This document shows, one piece after another, positions 17,967 to 27,760 of a stretch of 64,000 bases of DNA. The notes beneath the pieces were generated by a model. That model searched no databases, was not told the DNA's origin, and worked only from the letters and a program-made list of their open reading frames with translations. The stretch lies in the NCBI GenBank assembly GCA_964540815.1, contig CAZIOH010000026.1, forward strand, positions 4,791 to 68,790, given 5' to 3'. Each line of letters opens with the position of its first letter. The stretch's first letter is position 1. Source of the DNA: CAZIOH01 sp964540815 (GTDB taxonomy: Bacteria > Myxococcota_A > Polyangia > Fen-1088). The translations under genes and the position numbers were made by a program.

Positions 17967-18003
17967 GGGGAACGCGGTCACATCGCCAACTATGACGGAC
18001 GTT

Positions 18004-18091
18004 CGAGGACGAGACCACGATTCGCAGCGAAGCTCACCCGTCCTCGTCCCCGTCTCGTCCCCGTCTCGTCGCCGTCCTCGTCCCACGACCG
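18004..18091. repeat. Dispersed intergenic repeat, copy 2 (hairpin-forming)
   Basis: A run of GTCCTCGTCCCC/GTCTCGTCCCC words ends in GTCGCCGTCCTCGTCCCACGACCG at 18068-18091, the reverse complement of copy 1. CGAGGACGAGACCACGA at 18004-18020 can pair with the GTCCTCG words, giving a stem-loop. It lies between two minus-strand genes. Confidence 0.6.
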
Positions 18092-18094
18092 CGC

Positions 18095-18349
18095 CTACGG
18101 CTTTCCGAAGAGATCCGCCGACCATGCCCGCTCGAACTTGACGCCGGCGGTGCGGAAGGCCTCGCGAACCGTCTCGGCATCGGCGGCTTCGAACTCGCAG
18201 AACCCGCGGCGCCGATCGGTCGCGAGAAAGGTCCGCAGGCGCCGGACGCCACGCATGTCGAGGCACGGGTTCAGCGCGGCGCTGTCCTGGTTCAGCTGCG
18301 CCTCGGTGAGGGGGGGATCGAAGACGTATTCGGTGATCACGTACGCCAT
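18095..18349 (-). CDS. DUF4242 family small protein
   Basis: An 84-residue protein starting MAYVITEYVFDPPLTEAQL, with a central LDMRGVRRLRTFLATDRRRGFCEFEAADAETVREAFRTAG core. This matches the short ferredoxin-like-fold DUF4242 (SCO4226-like, nickel-responsive in one studied member) family in size and pattern. AGGAGA lies seven bases before the ATG, a strong ribosome site. No function can be assigned here. Confidence 0.85.
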   Translation of the reverse strand: MAYVITEYVFDPPLTEAQLNQDSAALNPCLDMRGVRRLRTFLATDRRRGFCEFEAADAETVREAFRTAGVKFERAWSADLFGKP

Positions 18350-18391
18350 GGCTTCTCCTGGTTTGGTGCCGAGCTTCGCCGGCGAAATCTA

Positions 18392-21300
18392 TCACCGCGA
18401 GCCGGACAGCTGGCGGGCGAGCCCCTCCACGGCGGCCACGGCCCGGGCCGACAGGGCGAGTGGCGTCGTCGATTGTCGCCGGGCCAGCGCCAGGTGGGCT
18501 TCGGCGCTCGCCCGCTCTCCCCGGCGCCAGGCGATCCCGCCGAGCAGCGCGTGCGCGACCGCGCTCTCGCTCAGGTGTCGGACCGGCTCGGCGGCCGCGA
18601 GCGCCGCGGCCGCGCGCGCGTCGGTCCGTGCGAGNNNNNNNNNNNNNNNNNNNNNNNNNNNNNNNNNNNNNNNNNNNNNNNNNNNNNNNNNNNNNNNNNN
18701 NNNNNNNNNNNNNNNNNNNNNNNNNNNNNNNNNNCGGTCCGTGCGAGATCGTCCAGCGCGCCGGCCGCGAGATCCTGCGCCACGGCGCTGTTCAGCACGT
18801 AGGCCAGCATGGCCTTGGCGTCGACCATGCGCAGGTGGGCGATCGCCGCCTCGAGGGCGTGGTCCGCGCCCACCACACCGCGCGCGCGGTCGGCCAGCGC
18901 CGTCAGCGCCGCGGCGCTCGCGCCCTCGCTGCCTTCGGCCATCCTGCCGGCCACCTCGACCAGCGTGGCGCAGAGCCGCTGCGCACATCCGGGATCGCCG
19001 CGCTCGAGCTCGAGCATCACCCGCTGGGTGAGGGCCAGGCAGTGCTCCCAGTGGGCGTGCTCTCGCCGAAAGCCCGCGATGGCCTCCTCGAACGCCGGCA
19101 CCGCCCCGGCGTGATCGCCGGTGTATCGACCGAGCAGCGCCAGCGCCCAGGCCACGTTCGTGCTGCGGCCGTCCCGCGGAGCGAGCATGGCCCGTGCCTC
19201 CTCGACCAGCGCCTGGGCGCGCGGCACCTCCCGCTCGAGGAGCATGAGGCAGCGGGCCGAATCCGCCAGCTGGCGCACGCGCTCCTCGACGCCCGCGGCG
19301 TCGCTCTCCGCGAGCGCGCGCAGCGAGCTCTCGCGGGCCCCTTCGATGTTCTGCCGCTTGAAGTGCAGCAGCGAGCGGGTGTGGAAGCCGCGGGCCGCCT
19401 CGGCGTGGAGCCCGGTGTCCTGGGCGTCGAGGATGGCGCGGGTCAGCTCGAGCTCGATGGCAGGGATCCGCTGCTCCGCCTGGCCCGAGCCGACGAGCAC
19501 GCCATAAAGCTCGAGCTGCAGGCGGATGCGCGTGGTGTGCTCGAGACGCGGCAGGTGAGGCAGGCCGCGAAGACAGAGCTCCGCGGCCTCGCTGAACGCG
19601 AACATGCGCAGGCAGCGCCGCCCGGCGATGACCGCGGCCTCGGCGGCCAGGGCCGGATCGCCGCCGAGGGCCGCGTGGTGGGCGACCTCGCCGGCGAAGC
19701 GATCGTCGCCGTCCCCGAGCCGGTGCAGCTGACGGGCGATCTCGAGGTGGGCGAGCCTCCGCCGTGGCTCCGAGAGGCGTCGGTAGGCGGCCCGCCGCAG
19801 CAGATCGTGGGTGAAATCGTAGCCGCCGGCCGCGGGTCGGACCATGCCGTGCCGTTCGAGGCGCTCGAGCGCGGGCAGCAGCGCCGGCGCGGCAATCCCG
19901 CTGACCCGGGCGAGCACGTCGGGATCGAAGGACCGCCCGAGGGCTGCGGCCCAGGTCAGGAGCTCCCGCGTGCCTTCCTCGAGGCGCGCGATCCGTTCGT
20001 CCAGCAGCTCGTCGAGCGTCCCGCCCACGAGGCCGGTGGCCTCCCCCGGGAGGAGATCGCCGGTGGCGATGGCCCGGGCCGAGCGGGCGAGCTCGAGCGC
20101 GAAGAGGGGATTGCCCTCGCTCGACGCGAACGCCTCGGAGGCGTCGACGTCGGGGTGAACCGCGCGCACCAGCGCCGCGGTCTCCGCCGCTCCGAGCGGC
20201 GCGAGGGTGTGTTGCTCGAGCCGCCGCTCGCGTTGCAACGCCCGGACCACCCGCAGCGCCGAGGCGTTGTCCCCGAGCTCGCCGGCCCGCGCGGCGCAGG
20301 CCGTGAGCACGCGCCCCCCGGGAGCGGCGCGTCCCACGAAGTGCAGCAGCGCCGCCGACGCCTCGTCCAGCCACTGGACGTCATCGAGGATCAAGGCCAG
20401 CACCCCCGCCGCCGCGGACCAGGCGCCGAGCACGTGCACGAAAGCATCGAAGAGCTGTGCGCGGTCGACGGAGGACGTGGGTTGGATCCCGCGGGATCCC
20501 CCGGGGCCGAGGAGGGGCGCCAGAGGGCCGAGATCGATCCCGGGCGGTGGCGCGACCGCGCCGAGCGCGTCGAGCCACGGTCCATAGGGCCGCACCATCT
20601 CGGCCTCGAAGGCCCGACCCCGCAGCACGGTGCCGCGCGCGGCGCCGACCTCGTCGCAGACGAGATCGAGGAGGCGGGTCTTGCCGATCCCCGGATCGCC
20701 CACGAACAGCAGCGCCGGGCCGGATCGCCCGGCCGCCGCCCGTTCGACCGCGGCCGCGATGGTCTCGCGAGGGGCGTCGCGCCCGACGAGGGGCGGGCGC
20801 GCCCCGGGGTGGGAGCCCTCGGGCGCGGGGAAGGAGATCTCTCGGGTACCAGGGGGAGCGGCGGGAGCGGCAAGAACGGCGGGAACGGCAAGAACGGATT
20901 GCCGGGGCCCCGGGGGCGCTCCTGCCAGCACCAGAGGCGTCCCCTGCGCCGTGGGCTGGGCCGTGAGCTCCCGCCGGGCCTGCTCGAGCGCCTCCGACGC
21001 GCGTGCACCGAGCTCGGTCTCGAGGATCCGCCGGCAGCTCTCCACCTGGGCCTGGGCCTCGCGAACCCGCCCGAGACGTCCGAGGATCCGGACCACATCG
21101 ACGTGGGCCGCCTCGGCCAGCGGATCGATCGCCACCCGCGCGCGCGCCACCACCAGCGCCTCTTCCAGATCCCCCGGATCTCCATCGCCCCGCGAGAGTC
21201 GTCCCACCAGCGCCCCCAGCGCCGCCAGGCGAAGGGTCCGCAGCAGCTCGCGCTCGGACACGCACCACGCGTGGTAGGAGTAGCACCCCGGCAGGTCCAG

Positions 21301-21711
21301 CCCCTCGAGGAGCTCGCCACGAAAACGCGCGGTCGCGTCGCGCAGCACGTCGGTCGGGGTTGCCGCGGGGCCGGCCGCCAGGAGCGTGCGCACCGCGGTC
21401 ACGTCGACCGCCACGCCTCCCGGGACGAAGCCCGCGCGTTCGCGATCGGCGACCAGGGAACCGCCCCCGCCATCGAGCAGCGGGCGCAGCTTGCTGAGGC
21501 TCCAGCGCAGGGCCGCCCGGGGATCGTCCGGCCCATCCCACAGCAGCGCGCACAGGCGTTCGCGCAGGTGCGGGCGGCCGGTGACCACCAGGTACGCGAG
21601 CAGCGCCCGGGTCTTCTTCGAGGCCGGAAGCTGGAGCGGCCGTCCACCGAGGCGCACCTCCAGCTCGCCGAGCAGGTTGATCTCGGCGGCATGTGGCCCT
21701 GTTTGCCGCAT
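18392..21711 (-). CDS. BTAD/AAA-ATPase transcriptional regulator of AfsR/SARP-like type (split by assembly gap)
   Basis: A large regulator. The N-terminus carries an OmpR-like DNA-binding domain (INLLGELEVRLGGRPLQLPASKKTRALLAYL), followed by a BTAD segment, then an AAA ATPase with Walker A GDPGIGKT, Walker B LALILDDVQWLDEAS and a long TPR-like C-terminal half. It should control transcription in response to a nucleotide or protein signal. The frame appears broken at 18635-18734 only because 100 Ns were inserted; the 13 bases CGGTCCGTGCGAG occur on both sides, and merging them restores one frame (ALDDLART then DARAAAAL) and a protein of about 1068 residues. I chose ATG 21711; the open frame extends to 21768. 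Confidence 0.88.
18635..18734. other. Assembly gap of 100 N
   Basis: Exactly 100 Ns, the usual placeholder for a gap of unknown size. The 13 bases before it (18622-18634) and the 13 after it (18735-18747) are identical, so the contigs most likely overlap and no sequence is missing. Confidence 0.95.
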
Positions 21712-21846
21712 CCCCCGCACCACCCCGCGAACTCTTACACCAATTTCCACGCTGGTCCCAACGCCCACTCCAACGGGAGGCCCTCAAGGTGGCTGGGTCA
21801 GGCGGGCCGGTCGCCCGTCGGCAAGCCCACCAACCAGGAGACGCAC

Positions 21847-22179
21847 ATGCAAAAGCTCATTCCCACCACCTTCTTCATGCTGGCCACCACCCTCATCGCT
21901 CCGAGCTCGGGGGGGCTTGCCTCCGGCGGCTCGGTCGCCCGGGCCGAGACCGGATCGGCGGCGCAAGCCGCAGCCGCCGCCGAGAAGCCGGATCTCGAGA
22001 AGCTCGGCCAGCACCTGCGCGACCACCAGAAGTACCCGGCCACGCGCGCCGAGTTGCTGGCGTCTTGCAAGGGGCTGGTCGACTTCTCGCCCGCCGAGAA
22101 GCGCTGGTTCGCGGAGCACCTCCGCGCCGGCACGTACGGGTCGGCCGACGAGGTCCTGAAGGCCATCGCCCGCAAGTGA
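21847..22179 (+). CDS. Small exported protein (DUF2795-like core)
   Basis: A 110-residue protein. A signal peptide (MQKLIPTTFFMLATTLIAP, cleavage near VARAE) is followed by a small helical region with YPATRAELLASCKGLVDFSPAEKRWFAEHLRAG and YGSADEVLKAI, a pattern similar to DUF2795. No function is known. It is divergent from the large BTAD regulator, with about 135 bases between starts, so the regulator may control it. The methyltransferase gene follows after 33 bases, so the two may form an operon. Confidence 0.75.
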   Translation: MQKLIPTTFFMLATTLIAPSSGGLASGGSVARAETGSAAQAAAAAEKPDLEKLGQHLRDHQKYPATRAELLASCKGLVDFSPAEKRWFAEHLRAGTYGSADEVLKAIARK

Positions 22180-22212
22180 TCGCCGACCGCCATCACCCGA
22201 GATGAAAGGAGC

Positions 22213-23337
22213 ATGAACATGACCACCACGACAGCCAACACCGCCTCCGTCACTCCGGCGGGCATGCCCGTCACCGCCCTTCCCATCGACCCGGACAAGC
22301 TGAACGCCTTCATGGGGCGCGCGGTCGGAGACATTGGCGCGGCCATGAGCGCCGCGCTCGTGCTGATCGGAGACGAGCTCGGCCTGTACCGGGCCATGGC
22401 CGCCGCCGGGCCGCTCAGCGCGGCCACGCTGGCCAGTCGGACGGAGACCCACGAGCGCTACGTGCGCGAGTGGCTGAACAACCAGGCCGCGGGCGGATAC
22501 GTGGTGTATGACGCCACGAACGCGGTGTATTCCCTGCCGCCCGAGCAGGCGGCGGCGCTGGCGGACGAGGCCAGCCCCGCCTTCCTCCCGGGCGCTTTCC
22601 AGGTCATCGCCGCGGCGATGAAGGTGGGCCCGCGCATCGCACGGGCCTTCCGCACGGGCGACGGGATCGATTGGGGCGACCAGGACCCCATCCTCTTCGT
22701 CGGCACCGAGCGGTTCTTCCGGTCGGGCTACCTCGGCAACCTGACCTCCACCTGGATCCCGGCGCTCGACGGGGTGGAGGCCAAGCTGCGGCGGGGCGGC
22801 CGGGTGGCCGACGTCGGATGCGGGCACGGGGCATCGACGATCTTGATGGCGCGGCAGTACCCCGCGTCGCAGTTCCTCGGGGTGGACACCCACCCGGCTT
22901 CGATCGAAACGGCGCGTCGGCGGGCGCGCGATGCGGGCGTCGCCGACCGGGTGCGGTTCGAGGTGGCGGGGGCGCAGGACTTCGCGGCACACGGCTACGA
23001 TCTGGTGGCGTGCTTCGATTGCTTGCACGACATGGCCGACCCAGCCGGGGCCGCGCGACACATCCGTCAGACCCTGGCGCCGGACGGAACCTGGCTGCTG
23101 GTGGAACCGTTCGCCGACGACCAGGTGGAGAACAACCTGAACCCGGTCGGGCGGGTGTTCTACGGCGCGTCGACGGTGTTCTGCGTGCCGTGCTCGCTGG
23201 CGGGACACGGGCCGGCGCTGGGGGCTCAGGCCGGCGAGGCGCGGCTGCGGGAGGTCGTGATGCGCGACGGTGGATTCTCGCGCTTTCGGCGCGCCACCGA
23301 GACGCCCTTCAACCTGGTCCTCGAAGCCCGGCCCTGA
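22213..23337 (+). CDS. Class I SAM-dependent methyltransferase with winged-helix N-terminus
   Basis: A 374-residue methyltransferase. The N-terminal part (MSAALVLIGDELGLYRAMAAAGPLSAATLASRTETHERYVREWL) is the helical dimerisation and winged-helix region seen in small-molecule O-methyltransferases. The Rossmann core shows motif I RVADVGCGHGASTI, the acidic LGVDTHPASIETARRRA and a post-I ACFDCLHDMADP. The C-terminus returns to a VLEARP end. The substrate is unknown. GAAAGGAGC precedes the ATG by three to nine bases, a strong site. Confidence 0.9.
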   Translation: MNMTTTTANTASVTPAGMPVTALPIDPDKLNAFMGRAVGDIGAAMSAALVLIGDELGLYRAMAAAGPLSAATLASRTETHERYVREWLNNQAAGGYVVYDATNAVYSLPPEQAAALADEASPAFLPGAFQVIAAAMKVGPRIARAFRTGDGIDWGDQDPILFVGTERFFRSGYLGNLTSTWIPALDGVEAKLRRGGRVADVGCGHGASTILMARQYPASQFLGVDTHPASIETARRRARDAGVADRVRFEVAGAQDFAAHGYDLVACFDCLHDMADPAGAARHIRQTLAPDGTWLLVEPFADDQVENNLNPVGRVFYGASTVFCVPCSLAGHGPALGAQAGEARLREVVMRDGGFSRFRRATETPFNLVLEARP

Positions 23338-23384
23338 AGTCCAGTCGAGGGCGGTCGGTCGAGACATCACCTCCCCGGGCGATT

Positions 23385-24000
23385 GACATCGGCGGTCGCC
23401 ACCGCACCTCGATCGCCAGCCAGGTCGGGGTGCTCGCGCGCTCGGTGGCCGACGCGACCCTGGGGCTCGATGTCATCAATGGAGGCGCGCATCCCGCGCC
23501 CGCCGCCGCGCCCGGGTTCGATACCACGACCACGAGTTCGATGGCTCGCTCGCTCCCCGGGTGCCTCTCGGCGATCCAGCGGCGATCGAGATCGCGCGGC
23601 TGCGCGTGGCGACCTACCAGGACGACGGGCCCTTAGCGGTTGCCCCGGCGGTGCGGTGGGCCGTGACGGAGGCGGCGGCCGCGCTCGGCGCACGGGCCGC
23701 GGCCGTCGAGCCCTTCTCCCCGCCCGAGGTGGGCCACGCCCGCGATCTCTTCCATGGGATCCTCGGCGCGGACGGCTTCGCGGGGTCGCGTCGGGTGCTC
23801 GGGCCGACCGCCGGGATCCGCGCATCGCCAGGCTCGAGATGGCCCTTCGCCGCAAGCCGCTCGTGGATCTGCTGCTCGGGATGAGCGGGCGCGGACGGCT
23901 CCAGGTCGCGGCCCGCCCCTGGCGCGAGGATCTGGTCCTCGCCGCCATGCAGGCGATCGAAGCGGCGGTCGAAGCCCGCGATGGAAGCCCGCACCGTTGA
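23385..24000 (+). pseudogene. Amidase remnant (amidase-signature family)
   Basis: Three pieces of an amidase-signature enzyme lie in three frames. AIDIGGRHRTSIASQVGVLARSVADATLGLDVING is in one frame from 23385, LRVATYQDDGPLAVAPAVRWAVTEAAAALGARAA is in a second frame from about 23600, and PRIARLEMALRRKPLVDLLLGM onward to the stop near 24000 is in a third. The upstream catalytic Lys and Ser-cisSer region is absent, and the piece joining DIGG to GVLARSVADA is shortened. This is a decayed gene with at least two frameshifts and an N-terminal loss. It may have followed the methyltransferase in an operon. Confidence 0.7.
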
Positions 24001-24101
24001 CACGAACCACGCGCGTGACGGTCGGCGGCAAAGTGAGCCGGTCTGGGTGGCGCTCGCTACCCCATCACGTGGATCGATCATCGGGACCTTCGCATGGACG
24101 T

Positions 24102-26279
24102 ATGTTTGGGCCGGGCTTCGCCGGTTTGCTGCTGGCGTTCTCGTCGTGCTCGTCCTCGGGCGGCGGCAGCCCGGGCCGGGCGGCGAGCGGCGGTACCTCC
24201 GCCATCGGCATCGCGAGCGGGGGGACCGGTGGCGGCGTCGTCGGCTCCGCCACCGGCGGACAGGGCCAGGGCCCTGCCACCGGGGGGAGCGGCAGCGGCG
24301 GCGCCGCGACGTCCTCGAGCGGAGGCCAGCCTGGTCCCGTCGGCGTGGATGGCGCGACCGGTGGCGGCGCGGCTGGTGACCCAGGCAGCCGACCGGGCTC
24401 GGGTGGGGCCGCCGGTGCCCCCACCGCGTCGGGGAGCGGCGGTCGTGCGGGAGGCGCCGCCGGTGCGGGCGGCCCGTCGGGAGGTGGTGGCACCGGTGCC
24501 GGCGCCGGCGCGAGCGGGACCGCCGGCACGAGCGGCTCGACGCCGAGCGGGCCCTTCCCGACCCAGGCCTGCCTCGATCGCGCCACCACGCTGCTCGCGC
24601 AGATGACGCCCACCGAGAAGTACGCGCAGATGATGCAGATGGAGCGGGCGGCGCTGACGCCGGCGCTCGTGACCCAGTACGGGATCGGCTCTGGCTTCAG
24701 CCAGGGAGGCTCGGGGCCCGCCACCAACTCCGCGACCGGCTGGGCCGACATGACCGACGCCTACCGAAAGGCGGCCCTGGCCAGCCGCATGAAGATCCCC
24801 TTCCTGTACGGCGCCGACGAGGTGCACGGCATCGGCACGGTCAAGGGCGCGACCATCTTCCCGCACAACATCGGGCTCGGCGCCACCCGCGACGTGGCGC
24901 TGGTCAACCAGATCGCCCAGATCACCTCCTCCGAGGCGCAGGGCGTGGGCGTGGACTTCCTGTTCTCGCCGGTGGTCGCGGTGGCGCTCAACGAGCGCTG
25001 GGGCCGCACCTACGAGGCCTTCGGGGAGACCACCGACCTCGCGAGCATGATGGGCGTCGCCATGATCAACGGGATCCAGTTCACACCGGCCGGCCTGGCC
25101 ACCGGCATCCTGGCCAACGCCAAGCACTACCTCGGGGATGGCGGGACCGCCAACGGCGCCAACGGCGGGCTGGTCAGCGGCGACGAGGCGACCTTGCGCG
25201 CCATCCACCTGACGCCGTACCGGGCGGCCGTGGCGGCGCACGTCGGGTCGATCATGGCCTCGTACAGCAGCTGGCAGGGGACCAAGATGCACGTCAACAA
25301 GGCCATGCTGACCGACACGCTGAAGGGCGAGCTCGGCTTCGGGGGCTTCGTGATCTCCGACTTCGACGCCTGCTTCCAGCTCGGGACCAGCGTGCCCAAT
25401 CAGACCGGGCTCGGTCAGTGCATCAACGCCGGCGTCGACATGTTCATGCTCTTCCGGGTCGACATCCCGACCACCCTCGGCTACTTCGCGGCCCTGGTGC
25501 CGGGCACCGTGCCCCAGTCGCGCATCGACGACGCCGTCCACCGCATCCTGGCCGTCAAGTGCGAGCTCGGTCTGTTCCAGGCGACCGGGGTGGTCGATCG
25601 CACCCTCACCGCGCAGGTCGGCTCGGATGCCCACCGGATGGTGGCGCGTCGGGCGGTGCAGGAGTCGCTGGTGGTGCTCAAGAACGACGGCAACCTGCTG
25701 CCGCTCGCCAAGACCGGGCCCATCGCGCTCGGCGGCAAGAGCGCGGACAACACCGGCAACCAGTGCGGCGGGTGGACCATCACCTGGCAGGGCACCACCG
25801 GCAACGGGGTCACCGGGGCGACCAGCGTGAAGCAGGCGCTCGAGGCGGTGGTGGGAGCCAGCAACGTGTCCTATTCGCTGACCGGACCCACCGCCGCCGG
25901 GGGAGCGAGCGTGGGCATCGCGGTGATCGGCGAGACACCTTACGCCGAGGGCATGGGAGATCGCGCGGATCTGTCCCTGGCGGCCGCCGACGTCGCGGTG
26001 GTGCAGGCGATGAAGGCCGCCGGCCTGAAGACAGTGGTGGTGTTGATGTCCGGGCGCCCCATGCTCCTCGATTCGATCTTGCCGATGGCCGACGCCATCG
26101 TGGCGGCCTGGTTGCCCGGCAGCGAGGGCGCCGGCGTCACGGACATCTTGTTCGGGGACGCCCATCCGTCGGGCAAGCTCCCCCAGACCTGGCCGCGCAG
26201 CATGGCGCAGATCCCCATCAACTTCGGTGATGCCACCTACGATCCGCTCTATGCCTACGGGTACGGCCTGACGTATTGA
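24102..26279 (+). CDS. Glycoside hydrolase family 3 beta-glucosidase-like lipoprotein
   Basis: A 725-residue GH3 enzyme. A lipoprotein signal with AFSSC lipobox is followed by a Gly/Ser-rich linker of about 130 residues. The GH3 barrel has ADEVHGIGTVKGATIFPHNIGLGATRD, the Lys-His pair in KHYLGDGGT (341-342) and the nucleophile Asp in ISDFDA (Asp420). The second domain contains ESLVVLKNDGNLLPL, then TVVVLMSGRPM and AAWLPGSEGAGVTDILFGD. It should release beta-linked sugars at the cell surface. ATG 24102 gives the lipobox start; there is no clear ribosome site. It ends within four bases of the next open frame. Confidence 0.92.
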   Translation: MFGPGFAGLLLAFSSCSSSGGGSPGRAASGGTSAIGIASGGTGGGVVGSATGGQGQGPATGGSGSGGAATSSSGGQPGPVGVDGATGGGAAGDPGSRPGSGGAAGAPTASGSGGRAGGAAGAGGPSGGGGTGAGAGASGTAGTSGSTPSGPFPTQACLDRATTLLAQMTPTEKYAQMMQMERAALTPALVTQYGIGSGFSQGGSGPATNSATGWADMTDAYRKAALASRMKIPFLYGADEVHGIGTVKGATIFPHNIGLGATRDVALVNQIAQITSSEAQGVGVDFLFSPVVAVALNERWGRTYEAFGETTDLASMMGVAMINGIQFTPAGLATGILANAKHYLGDGGTANGANGGLVSGDEATLRAIHLTPYRAAVAAHVGSIMASYSSWQGTKMHVNKAMLTDTLKGELGFGGFVISDFDACFQLGTSVPNQTGLGQCINAGVDMFMLFRVDIPTTLGYFAALVPGTVPQSRIDDAVHRILAVKCELGLFQATGVVDRTLTAQVGSDAHRMVARRAVQESLVVLKNDGNLLPLAKTGPIALGGKSADNTGNQCGGWTITWQGTTGNGVTGATSVKQALEAVVGASNVSYSLTGPTAAGGASVGIAVIGETPYAEGMGDRADLSLAAADVAVVQAMKAAGLKTVVVLMSGRPMLLDSILPMADAIVAAWLPGSEGAGVTDILFGDAHPSGKLPQTWPRSMAQIPINFGDATYDPLYAYGYGLTY

Positions 26280-26410
26280 GGAGCGATCCGGCGCGCGCGG
26301 CGCGGGGGGCGGGCGGCTCGCGCCTTGCGCCGGCGGCGATCGTGGACTACGCCTACGCTCGTGCCAGGATCTCCTTCGGTCGGCGTCGCATGGGTCGCGA
26401 GGGGCGGCTG

Positions 26411-27709
26411 ATGTCGCGCGACCACGCGTACCCCCCGGATCTCGCCACCTACGTCGAGGAGCACTGGCCGGCCGGTCGTGCGCTGTCGGTCTCCCGGGCC
26501 GTGCTCCGCGAGGCGCTCGCGGTGTGCTTTCAGGCCTCGCTCACCTCGGAGGAGTCCCGCCCCACGCGCTTTCGGCTGCTGCTGACGCCACCCGAGCTGC
26601 TGCCCGAGACCGGCGTCCCCAACGAGGGCGTCCTGCGGCTTCGCTTCAATCGCACGCGACCACTGACGGCGGACGAGCTGCGCCGGCTCGGCCCGGCCTC
26701 CCCCTTCGAGACGTCGCTCATCTGCGCGTACCCCGAGCCTGGGCCCGACGCCCAGGCGGCGGGCGCCGAGGGCAAGCTCCGGATCTGGGGGCTCGCCCAC
26801 TCTGGACCGGCCTGGCTGGCGCCGACCTGGGGCGGACGCAGCCTGGTCCCGAACTGGACCTACGATCCCATCATCCACGCCACCAGCCCCGGCCACCTGG
26901 CGGTGCGCTCCGCGGGCAAGCTGGTGGGCGCCCTCGAGCGGGGCGAGCTGCGGATCGCCACCATCGATGTCTTCGAATCCGAGTGGTTCTCCGCCCTGTT
27001 CGCGCGCGAGCGGGAACAGATCCGGGCCGAGCACGCGGCGGTCCAGGCCCGCACGCTGTCGCCGACGCTGGCCGACCATTCGCTGGTGGGGCGGGTGGGC
27101 CAGCACATGCTCCGGCGCGTGATCCAGCTGGTCCGGGGCGCCGGGCACGGCGGGATGATCCTGATCGTCGACGATCCCACCTCCGGGACCCGCGGCGAGG
27201 TCAACCGGGGTGGTCTCCGTCTCAAGTATTGCTTCGATGACGACGAGCCGGCCCGCCGCTACCGCGGCCTGCTCCTGCAGATCCTCGAGCGTGTGGCGGC
27301 CGCCACCTCCAAGGCCTCGGTGGGCTGGATGGACTTCGCGCAGGACGAGAGCCAGAGCCTGGAGAAGCTCGAGCAAGCGGTGTTCGAGCTGAGCCGGGTG
27401 ATCTCGAACCTCGCCGCCATCGACGGGGCGGTGGTCCTCGACAAGCACTTCGGGATCGTCGGGTTCGGCACCGAGGTGTCGCCCGAGCTACCGGCGCCGA
27501 CCCGGGTCCTGCGGGCCCTCGACACGGACGCCCGCGCGTGCGTGCCCGACGACATGGAGAGCGTCGGGACCCGGCACCGCGCCGCCTACCGCTTCGTCCA
27601 CGATCACCCCGGCGGCCTGGCGATCGTCATCTCTCACGACGGCGGCGTCTCGTTCGTCGCCAACCGCGACGGCGAGGTCGTGTTCTGGGAGCAGTTCGTC
27701 GGCCCCTGA
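26411..27709 (+). CDS. Putative diadenylate cyclase (DAC domain) with DACNV-like sensor region
   Basis: A 432-residue protein. The last 100 residues have the two catalytic signatures of DisA-type cyclases: DGAVVLDKHFGIVGFG (Asp338-Gly339-Ala340) and GTRHRAAYRFVHDHPGGLAIVISHDGGVS (Thr387-Arg388-His389-Arg390). If active it would make c-di-AMP from two ATP. The first 300 residues (HWPAGRALSVSRAVLREALAVCFQASLTSEE, RPTRFRLLL, LVPNWTYDPI) form a separate domain that I believe is the DACNV sensor type. No signal peptide or membrane helix is visible, so it should be cytoplasmic. ATG 26411 has GAGGGG six bases upstream; ATG 26390 is the alternative. Confidence 0.75.
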   Translation: MSRDHAYPPDLATYVEEHWPAGRALSVSRAVLREALAVCFQASLTSEESRPTRFRLLLTPPELLPETGVPNEGVLRLRFNRTRPLTADELRRLGPASPFETSLICAYPEPGPDAQAAGAEGKLRIWGLAHSGPAWLAPTWGGRSLVPNWTYDPIIHATSPGHLAVRSAGKLVGALERGELRIATIDVFESEWFSALFAREREQIRAEHAAVQARTLSPTLADHSLVGRVGQHMLRRVIQLVRGAGHGGMILIVDDPTSGTRGEVNRGGLRLKYCFDDDEPARRYRGLLLQILERVAAATSKASVGWMDFAQDESQSLEKLEQAVFELSRVISNLAAIDGAVVLDKHFGIVGFGTEVSPELPAPTRVLRALDTDARACVPDDMESVGTRHRAAYRFVHDHPGGLAIVISHDGGVSFVANRDGEVVFWEQFVGP

Positions 27710-27760
27710 CCGCCCCCGCGCCTGCCGGCCCGGGTGTACGTCATGTACTAAGCTCAGCCG

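Noticed and set aside
21784..23370. Minus-strand frame of 528 codons opposite the methyltransferase
   Set aside because: Antisense shadow; Rossmann motifs are on the plus strand, and this frame has no family features.
23754..24101. N-terminal extension of the GH3 gene
   Set aside because: The frame overlaps the amidase remnant, and the lipobox only fits a start at 24102.
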